From positions 1-12,482 of the forward strand of contig CAZTLI010000121.1 of NCBI GenBank assembly GCA_964614375.1: a stretch of 12,482 bases of DNA, read 5' to 3'. Of this stretch, positions 6,517-12,482 are shown one piece after another. Each line of letters starts with the position of its first letter. The first letter of the stretch is position 1. The position numbers and the translations under genes are program-made. Below the pieces are notes generated by a model that made no database searches, was not told where the DNA came from, and saw only the letters and a list, made by a program, of their open reading frames with translations. The DNA comes from CAZTLI01 sp964614375. Its GTDB lineage: Bacteria > Chloroflexota > Anaerolineae > Aggregatilineales > Phototrophicaceae.

Positions 6517-7296
6517 ATGAAAACGGAAGATTTGAAAATAGAGCGCCGAACGATTATCGCGGACAAGCAGCGCAATCTGGAACTGCGTCAAGCGCAAACC
6601 CCCTTACAGGCGGTGATTGCCCTGGCGACGATGCAGCGCCGTCCGCGCCCTATCCTCAATACTGTGCCGACCAGCCGGCACGTCAAACTCATCGGTCAGA
6701 TACGCCGTTCTGAAACCTATGACCCGGTGGCAGAAGCGTTACAGTATGTGCGGGCGGGGGTGGATGCGCTCTCGTTTTATACCGACCACACGCTCTATGC
6801 ACAAGACCTGGACGATATGCTGATGATTGCCACAGCCGTCAAGAACACGGCCATCATTTATCAAAACTACATCCTCAACGACTATCATGTGGTCGAAGCG
6901 CGGGCGGCGGATGCCTCTGCCTTAGTGTTGCATTCGTCGGTTCTCGATGCCAACATGCTGCGAAAGACCGTTTCGGTCACGCAGCGCTGGAAGATGACGG
7001 CGATTGTGCAGGTCAATGACGAAGACCAACTGCACGAAGCCAACGTCCTCAGTCCCCATGCGATTGCGTTCGGCAATACCGAAGACCCCAACGGCGAACT
7101 CGCCCTGACCGCACTCGAACAACAGCGCAAGCATGTGGGCTTCAATATTCGTGTGCTGCCCGTCGCCCGTTTGCACACACTCGATGAAGTCGAAACTGCG
7201 CTCAAGCTCGATGTTCATGCGGTGATTGTGGGCCGACAAATACTCGCAGACGCCCGTAAGACCGAACAACTGCATCAACTGCTCGAACGCGAGTAA
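6517..7296 (+). CDS. Indole-3-glycerol-phosphate synthase fold protein lacking the catalytic residues (TrpC-like pseudoenzyme)
   Basis: A 259-residue protein that aligns with TrpC along its length (helical N-terminus, then the TIM barrel): VKLIGQIRRSETYDPVAEAL (57-75 region) corresponds to the I-A-E-V-K-R-x-S-P-S strand, SFYTD (86-90) to S-V-L-T-D, YQNYILNDYHVVEARAADA (115-133) to L-R-K-D-F-I-x-D-x-Y-Q-x-x-E-A-R-A-x-G-A-D, and ALKLDVHAVIVGRQIL to the C-terminal phosphate-site strand. Residues essential in TrpC are replaced: Glu and Lys of E-V-K by Q61 and R63, catalytic Lys of R-K-D-F by Q116, Glu of the following strand by Q165, Asn of G-I-N-N-R by G186, and Ser of S-E-S-G by Ala. Tryptophan synthesis is therefore unlikely. 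It may bind another ligand or act as a regulator. ATG 6517 has GGAG 8 bases upstream; ATG 6496 lacks a ribosome site. No other trp genes are near. Confidence 0.8.
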   Translation: MKTEDLKIERRTIIADKQRNLELRQAQTPLQAVIALATMQRRPRPILNTVPTSRHVKLIGQIRRSETYDPVAEALQYVRAGVDALSFYTDHTLYAQDLDDMLMIATAVKNTAIIYQNYILNDYHVVEARAADASALVLHSSVLDANMLRKTVSVTQRWKMTAIVQVNDEDQLHEANVLSPHAIAFGNTEDPNGELALTALEQQRKHVGFNIRVLPVARLHTLDEVETALKLDVHAVIVGRQILADARKTEQLHQLLERE

Positions 7297-7467
7297 GCTT
7301 CACCGCGACGTTTCTCAAGAGTTCTCATGATTCCCCTGCCAATAGGTGGCAAATCGCACAAAGTGCGTTACCATACAATAGGTTTAGCAGGCATATTCAA
7401 CGGTTTATCATTCCAGGCTATGGGGTGCTGCATTGATAGAACCGTTATCTAACTACGGTAGGGGCAC

Positions 7468-10038
7468 ATGATTAGAAAATCATTCATCTTCCTTTTGATT
7501 TTGTTACTTCTTACGCCGGCTGCGTGGGCCTTCATGCAGGACGAAGAACCATCGCCTATCATTGAAATTGCGGGGGTTGACCCTTCGGGCTTGCCGACAG
7601 CGACCCTGCTCGTCAATGTATTTAGCCCGCTGGCCTTACCGGTCACGGGGTTGACGGCGGACGATTTCACACTGTCTGGCGAATTAGTGGATGCGGGTGG
7701 GCAGATCGTCTCGGTGGAAAATATCACCGAAGACAGCCTCAATTTCGCCACCGTGCTGGTGATTGATGTCAGCAGCAGCATGGCGGGGGCGCCATTTGCC
7801 GATGCCCAGGCCGCCGCCCGCGCTTTTGTAGATGGTATTGGCGATGGCAATCCGATTGCGATTATCGCCTTCAGCAGCGATGTCCGCCTCGTGACTGAAT
7901 TCACGACAGACCGCGAGGTCTTGATAGCGGCCATCAATTCACTGACTTTCGGCGGGCGCACCGCCCTTTATGACGCGGCGGCAGCAGGCGTGGCGCTGGC
8001 GAATCGTGCGCCATTGCCCCGGCGCGCCGTCGTCCTCTTGAGCGATGGCGCTGAATTCGGCGGCATCAGCACCGCCCAACGCGGCGACGCCATCAACGAG
8101 GCGCGTATCCGCGGCATCCCGGTGTATACCATTGGGCTGGGCTATGGGACAGACCGCACCTTCCTGCAAGAACTTTCGACCGGCAGCAATGCCCTCAATT
8201 ATGAATCGCCCACATCCGATGAATTGGTCGCTATTTATACGTCTCTAGCGGGACGACTGCGTAGTCAATATGTGATTACGCTGGAGGCCGATTTGCCGCT
8301 GGACGGGCAGGTCTATGCCTTCACGTTACAGGCCAATACCGACGAAGGCGCGACCAATATCGCCGAAGCCACATTGCGCGCGCCTGTCCCTGTGCCGATT
8401 GTGTCGCTGCCAGAAGACCTGTTCACAGAACCCCTTAGCGAACCCACACTGGTCGCAGCCCGTATTATTGCCGACGACCCGCTGGTACAAACGGCCTTCA
8501 GTATAGACGGTGAGCAGGTATCGCAGCTTGATAGCTTCATCATTGAACCTGTGGAATGGGCGCCCGGCACACACACGCTGACGTTCATCGCCGTAGACCG
8601 CGATGGCGAGAGTGATACGACCTCAGTCGATTTCGTCATTGCCGCGCTGCCATCCGATGTCAGCGTGACGGCTGACTTTGGAACAGCCCCCATCAGCGAA
8701 CTCGTGACGGTTGCGGTCGAAGCGTCAGGCCAAACACCCACCGATACTGTGACATTCCTTGTTGATGGCGAGCCGCTTCTGGTCGATGACGAAGCGCCCT
8801 ATGAATTCACCGTGATTCCATTCTTGCTGACACCCAGCACCCATACCTTGACCGTCGATGTCACCAATACGGGTGGCGTGACGACCAGCAGCGAAATTGG
8901 CTTTGACGTGGCCCAACTGCCGCCGCGGGTGACAGTCAGCGGTATTGAGTCCGGTATCGTCCTGGAAGAGCCTGTTGATATTCTGGTCGAAACCGATGGT
9001 CAATCGCCTATCGCCAATGTGACCGCGACGATTAATGGCGAAGAAGTCGCCAATATCAGCGACCAGCCTGTCGTCACGATCACGCTGGATCCCTTCCAGA
9101 TGCAGCCGGGCGACACCACGCTCGAAATTGTCACCACCGATTCTGCGGGTGTGGCGACGACTGTCGAGGCCGATTTTGAAGTGCCCGCCTTCCCGCCGCT
9201 GGTCACTATTCGCGGTATTGCCGATGGCGCGGTCATTACCGAATCCACTACCGTCAGCATCAATGTGGAAAGTCAGACCGGGATTACCAGCGTGACCTAT
9301 GCAGTGGATGGCGGCGACCCGGTAACGGTTGACGACACCCTGACATTCACCCTGGACGCCGAAGCGTTGGGCGAAGGCACACACACCCTGCTGCTGACCG
9401 TGACCAATGCCAGTGGACGTTCGACTGTCGAAGCGGTGGCGTTTGAAATCGTCATCCCGACGCCCGTACCGACGGCTACACCGACCCGGTCTGTGACCAA
9501 TACCGCCACGCCGGTACCTGCCGAAGCAACCGCTGAGGCCACTCAAGAACCCGATGAACCAACAGAAGCGCCGACAGACGAGCCAACAGAGGTGTCTGCC
9601 GCCGGGACTGACGCGCCGACAGATGCGCCAACAGAAGCGCCGCCGACTGTCGATACCGAAAGGACGGCGAATGCCATCGGCACAGCCGACGCGCAAGGCA
9701 CAGCCGATGCACAGGGCACAGCCGATGCACAGGGCACAGCCGATGCACAGGGCACAGCCGACGCCGCCAGTGCGGAAACAGAAGAACCGACGGAAGAACC
9801 CGGCGACGAGCCAACTGCCGTAGCCCAGGCGGTGACCGAAGAGCCAACTGAGGAAGTGCAAGTGGACGCGACAGAAGGCCCCACACCCACACCTGTCGAT
9901 ATTGTGGATGTGGACGCGCAAGACGCCGATGAGCCGCCCGCGCAATCCGACAGCACACCGATTCTGTTGATTGGTGGTGGCATATTGCTGCTGCTGATGC
10001 TGCTCTACATATTCGGACGCCGCCAGTCCGACAATTAA
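7468..10038 (+). CDS. Membrane-anchored VWA-domain protein with four Ig-like modules and a repetitive stalk
   Basis: An 856-residue cell-surface protein. A signal peptide (residues 1-21) is followed by a VWA domain (about 93-270) with a complete metal-ion adhesion site: D100-x-S102-x-S104, T165 in GRTALYD and D193 in LLSDG. Four Ig-like beta-sandwich modules of about 90 residues follow (309-394, 395-484, 485-575, 576-662), each with the D-G-E/G-P, T-L-x-x-x-V-x-x-x-G rhythm seen in bacterial Ig-like folds. Then comes a Thr/Pro/Glu/Ala stalk (about 663-825) containing GTADAQ four times plus GTADAA. A hydrophobic helix (831-848) and the basic end GRRQSDN anchor it with the domains outside. No LPXTG sorting motif is visible. 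The design suggests adhesion or surface sensing; the ligand is unknown. ATG at 7468 follows AGGGG; the gene ends in a strong terminator and appears monocistronic. Confidence 0.9.
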   Translation: MIRKSFIFLLILLLLTPAAWAFMQDEEPSPIIEIAGVDPSGLPTATLLVNVFSPLALPVTGLTADDFTLSGELVDAGGQIVSVENITEDSLNFATVLVIDVSSSMAGAPFADAQAAARAFVDGIGDGNPIAIIAFSSDVRLVTEFTTDREVLIAAINSLTFGGRTALYDAAAAGVALANRAPLPRRAVVLLSDGAEFGGISTAQRGDAINEARIRGIPVYTIGLGYGTDRTFLQELSTGSNALNYESPTSDELVAIYTSLAGRLRSQYVITLEADLPLDGQVYAFTLQANTDEGATNIAEATLRAPVPVPIVSLPEDLFTEPLSEPTLVAARIIADDPLVQTAFSIDGEQVSQLDSFIIEPVEWAPGTHTLTFIAVDRDGESDTTSVDFVIAALPSDVSVTADFGTAPISELVTVAVEASGQTPTDTVTFLVDGEPLLVDDEAPYEFTVIPFLLTPSTHTLTVDVTNTGGVTTSSEIGFDVAQLPPRVTVSGIESGIVLEEPVDILVETDGQSPIANVTATINGEEVANISDQPVVTITLDPFQMQPGDTTLEIVTTDSAGVATTVEADFEVPAFPPLVTIRGIADGAVITESTTVSINVESQTGITSVTYAVDGGDPVTVDDTLTFTLDAEALGEGTHTLLLTVTNASGRSTVEAVAFEIVIPTPVPTATPTRSVTNTATPVPAEATAEATQEPDEPTEAPTDEPTEVSAAGTDAPTDAPTEAPPTVDTERTANAIGTADAQGTADAQGTADAQGTADAQGTADAASAETEEPTEEPGDEPTAVAQAVTEEPTEEVQVDATEGPTPTPVDIVDVDAQDADEPPAQSDSTPILLIGGGILLLLMLLYIFGRRQSDN
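9679..9768 (+). repeat. Five tandem 18-bp units coding for GTADAQ in the stalk of the VWA protein
   Basis: Units begin at 9679, 9697, 9715, 9733 and 9751. Units 2-4 are identical at the DNA level (GGCACAGCCGATGCACAG); unit 1 differs at a few third positions and unit 5 ends GCCGCC (GTADAA). The period is six codons, so copy-number change keeps the frame and only alters stalk length. Confidence 0.95.
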
Positions 10039-10074
10039 TAAACGTTGGCACATTCGCATCACATCAGTCATACT

Positions 10075-10100
10075 ACAGGGGCACACACGCCCCTGTTTTT
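10075..10100 (+). terminator. Rho-independent terminator after the VWA gene
   Basis: ACAGGGGC (10075-10082), loop ACACAC, GCCCCTGT (10089-10096) form a perfect 8-bp GC-rich stem running into five T (10096-10100), 37 bases after the stop codon. Confidence 0.92.
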
Positions 10101-10190
10101 GTTGCTATGTGCGGATGTCAGGTCGCAACCTGCTTCAATACGACTGCGTATAAGGGATTAAATTGATGTAGATTATAGGGAACGATTCTG

Positions 10191-10601
10191 ATGGAATTTC
10201 TCATTCGTGTGGTCATCAATGCCATCGCCATTGCCGTCACAGCCGCGCTGCTGCCGGGCATCACCGTCGTCAATAATGATGCGGGGACGCTGCTGATTGT
10301 CGGGCTGGTCTTTGGCATTATCAATGCGCTCGTGCGCCCGATTTTAATGGTGTTAACCTGCCCGTTGATTATCCTATCGCTCGGATTTTTTATCTTCGTG
10401 ATTAACGGTTGTTTGCTCTCATTGACATCGGCACTCGTCCATGATCGTCTGGCGATTGATCACTTCGGCTGGGCGATTGGCGGCGGCATCATCATGGCAA
10501 TCGTGGCGATGGTGCTGGAAAGTGTACTGGGTGTCCGCAAAAAAGACCGCCCCACCGGTCGCGAATTCAAAAGCAAGCGCGCCCGCAATATGTTCGATTA
10601 G
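10191..10601 (+). CDS. Small four-helix membrane protein, YvlD / phage-holin-4 family
   Basis: A 136-residue protein that is almost entirely hydrophobic, with four predicted helices (about 4-24, 33-53, 56-79, 92-112) and a basic cytoplasmic tail (RKKDRPTGREFKSKRARN). The segment GLVFGIINALVRPILMVLTC followed by PLIILSLG is the signature of the family annotated as phage holin family 4 or YvlD-like. Despite the name these are chromosomal envelope proteins in many bacteria, and no phage gene is present here. Precise function is unknown. AGGGAA lies upstream of the ATG at a rather long distance. It stands alone between a terminator and a non-coding stretch. Confidence 0.85.
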   Translation: MEFLIRVVINAIAIAVTAALLPGITVVNNDAGTLLIVGLVFGIINALVRPILMVLTCPLIILSLGFFIFVINGCLLSLTSALVHDRLAIDHFGWAIGGGIIMAIVAMVLESVLGVRKKDRPTGREFKSKRARNMFD

Positions 10602-11041
10602 CCAATCAAGCGCGTAATTAAGAGAAAAAGAGTTAAAGAGCAAACGCGCGTGTTTGCGCGACGACACATCATGCTGTCGAAATATGCAATCATTCTCCTC
10701 TGCTCTGAAACCAGCAGGGACGCGCCGGTGTGCGCGTCCGCGCTGCGAACTGAGTAAGGGCAAGCGTTGGTCACAAGCGCCAGGTAAAAGCAGCGATGCG
10801 GGTGTGCGTCATAGCCTGATTCCCTTTGCGCTGGCGCTTTTGCGCTTCGCCAGCAGCGAGCAGCCAGTGGCTACTTTCGTCCCATTGATGTGCCGTTGGC
10901 GCTACCCTCTCAAATTGCGTCTTAAGCCTTCTCACTGAGTTCTTATACAATTCACATGCCGTTCACAGACGGGTATCAGCTAAATTTGATACCCTGTTTA
11001 GGATGACTCAGCACACACAGTAGAGGAGTATTTCCGTACCC
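10602..11041. other. Non-coding stretch with three perfect inverted repeats
   Basis: 440 bp without a credible gene. Three perfect inverted repeats stand out: GGACGCGC-CGGTGT-GCGCGTCC (10718-10739), GCTGGCG with an 11-base loop and CGCCAGC (10830-10854), and GGGTATCA-GCTAAATT-TGATACCC (10971-10994). None is followed by a T-run. A structured RNA, repeat remnants or protein sites are all possible; I recognise no known RNA family. Confidence 0.5.
10971..10994 (+). promoter_or_regulatory. Inverted repeat upstream of the hydrolase-like gene, possible operator
   Basis: GGGTATCA and TGATACCC, perfect 8-bp arms around 8 AT-rich bases, end 47 bases before the GTG start. A TACAAT box at 10946-10951 lies just upstream but has no good -35. 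The position resembles the operator of the transporter promoter, though the half-site is unrelated. Confidence 0.35.
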
Positions 11042-11815
11042 GTGATCACCACACGATCCTACTTCATACCCCATGATACACGGGTGATTATCGCCGTGCA
11101 TGGCAGCGGCAGCCCTGTCCCATTCGAGCGGGTGTCGGCACATTTGCCAGATGACGTGCAATTCAAAGCCATCGCGCTGCCGGATGCTGGTCAGATGCCG
11201 GCTATCCACTCGCTGACCGATTATGCGGTGTATTTGCTGGATACAGTCGGCGCGGTTAACAGTCCGGTGATTTTGTTGGCGCACGGATTGGCGAGCATTA
11301 TTGTGCTGGAATATCTACAGCATTTCGCGGCGACAGTGTGCGGCGTCATCTTCCACGAACCCGCCTGTTTACAACCGATAGATGGGCAAGCACCGGGTTG
11401 GCGCAACTGGTCGGTTATCAATTGGCTGCACGGGCAGGTCCGTTCGGTCTGGTTGCGGCGTCCGCGCGCCCACTATGCCCTGTTCGACAATCCCGCCACA
11501 ATCCCGGCGCCCTATTTAGACCGTTTTGTCCATGCTTATCGCCAAAGGGCAGGGCATACACGGATTGGCGCGATGGTGACGATGGATTGGGTGAACGGGT
11601 TGCAGCACGCGCCTGTCCCTGCCACATTTTTGTGGGGTGGGCGTGTGCATCGACCTTTTGCAGAAACCATCCCACAGATTCGCCGCACCTATGGCCCCCT
11701 CCTACCGCACAGCGGCCTGCGGGTTATCCATGACTGGGGTGCGTATCCCATGGTTGAGCATCCCGACGAATACGCCGCCCAAATCGCCGCCTTCGCCCAA
11801 ACCATAAGGGAATAG
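11042..11815 (+). CDS. Alpha/beta-hydrolase-fold protein without a catalytic triad
   Basis: A 257-residue cytoplasmic protein with the alpha/beta-hydrolase pattern: strand 3 and oxyanion-type turn VIIAVHGSGSP (15-25), the nucleophile-elbow region VILLAHGLASIIVLEY (76-91), then GVIFHEPA, and C-terminally TFLWGGRVHRPF (195-206) and WGAYPMVEHPDEY (232-244). The triad is missing: G-x-S-x-G reads A-H-G-L-A with Gly82 for Ser, the acid position after the W-G-G turn is Val202, and the catalytic G-H-x-P reads G-A-Y-P with Ala234 for His. Hydrolysis by the usual mechanism is thus unlikely; a binding or structural role is inferred. The start is GTG; AGGAG lies 13 bases upstream, rather far, so the exact start is uncertain. 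It ends 66 bp before the acyltransferase gene. Confidence 0.8.
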   Translation: MITTRSYFIPHDTRVIIAVHGSGSPVPFERVSAHLPDDVQFKAIALPDAGQMPAIHSLTDYAVYLLDTVGAVNSPVILLAHGLASIIVLEYLQHFAATVCGVIFHEPACLQPIDGQAPGWRNWSVINWLHGQVRSVWLRRPRAHYALFDNPATIPAPYLDRFVHAYRQRAGHTRIGAMVTMDWVNGLQHAPVPATFLWGGRVHRPFAETIPQIRRTYGPLLPHSGLRVIHDWGAYPMVEHPDEYAAQIAAFAQTIRE

Positions 11816-11881
11816 CGCACCATCGCCCAGTGATGGGGGTTGTAAATTGTATTAACGATACACGAAAGTTACCCCTTCACT

Positions 11882-12482
11882 ATGGCACAAGTGGCATATC
11901 TCATTGGTTGGCTGGCGGGACGCCCCGTAATCCTGATAGCCCGGTTACTGGGCTGGCGGGTGGAAGGCCCAAAACCCGATGCAGCTAAATTCGTGGCGAT
12001 TGGCGCGCCCCATACCACAGGCTGGGACTATTTTGTATTTTTGCTCGCGTCGGCGGTTCTGGTGCGGCGTCCACAGGTGATGATCAAGACTGAGGCGTTA
12101 GGCGGCCCGATTGGCGCATTGATGAAGTGGGGCGGCGCGATCCCGATTGACCGTTCGCGCTCAAATAACATGGTCGAAGCGGGCATCGCGGCGATTCATG
12201 CCGTAGACCGCATTGTGTGGGCGGTCGCGCCAGAAGGCACACGCCGTAAAACCGACCATTGGAAGACCGGTTTCTATCACATCGCGATGGGCGCAAACAT
12301 GCCGATTGTGATGTTCGCCCCTAATTATCGCGATAAACGTGTGTTCATGAGCGAAGTATTTCAACCGACGGGTGACATCGAAGCCGACTTCGCCCACTTC
12401 CGCGCTTTTTTTGAACAGTACGGCTATGGCAAGTATCACGAAAATGCCAGCGCAGTCTATCCCCGCCAACCCGTACCCAATT
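11882..12482 (+). CDS. PlsC-like 1-acylglycerol-3-phosphate acyltransferase (3' end beyond window)
   Basis: An open frame from ATG at 11882 runs off the right edge (200 codons seen). Motif I is HTTGWD (His44, Asp49), the catalytic H-x4-D of glycerolipid acyltransferases. GGAIPIDRS (84-92) matches motif II, and APEGTRRKTDHWKTGFYHIA (116-135) is motif III, whose E-G-T-R binds the phosphate of the acceptor. The family transfers an acyl chain to lysophosphatidic acid or a related acceptor at the membrane. The APHTTGWD form is typical of a divergent short branch lacking a long membrane anchor; the acceptor is uncertain. There is no clear ribosome site, so the start could differ. A short CCATC/GATGG inverted repeat lies in the 66-bp spacer before it. 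Confidence 0.87.
   Translation, partial: MAQVAYLIGWLAGRPVILIARLLGWRVEGPKPDAAKFVAIGAPHTTGWDYFVFLLASAVLVRRPQVMIKTEALGGPIGALMKWGGAIPIDRSRSNNMVEAGIAAIHAVDRIVWAVAPEGTRRKTDHWKTGFYHIAMGANMPIVMFAPNYRDKRVFMSEVFQPTGDIEADFAHFRAFFEQYGYGKYHENASAVYPRQPVPN

Noticed and set aside
8725..10086. A 453-codon open frame on the minus strand opposite the VWA gene
   Set aside because: Its product is rich in Cys, Arg, Gly and His with no family motif, and it mirrors the repeats of the VWA frame; the plus-strand gene has signal peptide, domains and terminator.
10191..10601. Prophage remnant, because of the phage-holin family name
   Set aside because: The family is mostly chromosomal and no other phage gene, integrase or attachment site is nearby.

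Overview
The window looks like a contig from an uncultivated Chloroflexota bacterium of Anaerolineae type. This is an inference. It rests on secreted proteins whose signal peptides end in A-x-A followed by Q-D, an oversized sugar-ABC permease, PD40-propeller and VWA/Ig-like surface proteins, Thr/Ala/Gln tandem repeats and a moderately high GC content. No marker gene settles the taxonomy. A run of exactly 100 Ns (2294-2393) marks a scaffold gap inside one gene.

Layout. The left half (1-6278) is transcribed leftward and the right half (6517-12482) rightward, diverging from about 6279-6516. Leftward, in transcription order: gatC (6278-5961), a response regulator with a degenerate GGDEF domain (5928-5092) ending in a rho-independent terminator, a secreted PD40 propeller protein (4967-4044), an 835-bp non-coding stretch with short palindromic repeats, then a carbohydrate ABC transporter: a substrate-binding protein (3208-2165) and a very long MalF-type permease (1868 to beyond the left edge). 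The transporter has the clearest regulatory region of the window, TTGACA-17-TACACT with a 10-bp inverted repeat just downstream, as expected for a repressed sugar operon. Two stem-loops lie between binding protein and permease.

Rightward: a TrpC-fold protein that has lost the catalytic residues of indole-3-glycerol-phosphate synthase (6517-7296); an 856-residue VWA / four Ig-like module / low-complexity stalk / C-terminal membrane-anchor protein (7468-10038) closed by a strong terminator; a small four-helix membrane protein of the YvlD / phage-holin-4 type (10191-10601); a 440-bp gap holding three perfect inverted repeats; an alpha/beta-hydrolase-fold protein whose Ser-Asp-His triad is gone (11042-11815); and a PlsC-like acyltransferase cut by the right edge (11882-12482).

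How the genes fit together. The binding protein and permease form one uptake system; the second permease, if present, would lie left of the window. gatC and the response regulator are probably co-transcribed. The other genes look like an ordinary mixed neighbourhood, not a single pathway. The most unusual theme is that three enzyme-fold proteins (GGDEF, TrpC, alpha/beta hydrolase) keep their folds but lack their active-site residues. I see no CRISPR array, transposase, rRNA or tRNA. I do not see a convincing new multi-gene system; the best candidates for new biology are the TrpC-like pseudoenzyme, the permease with an inserted membrane domain, and the triad-less hydrolase.
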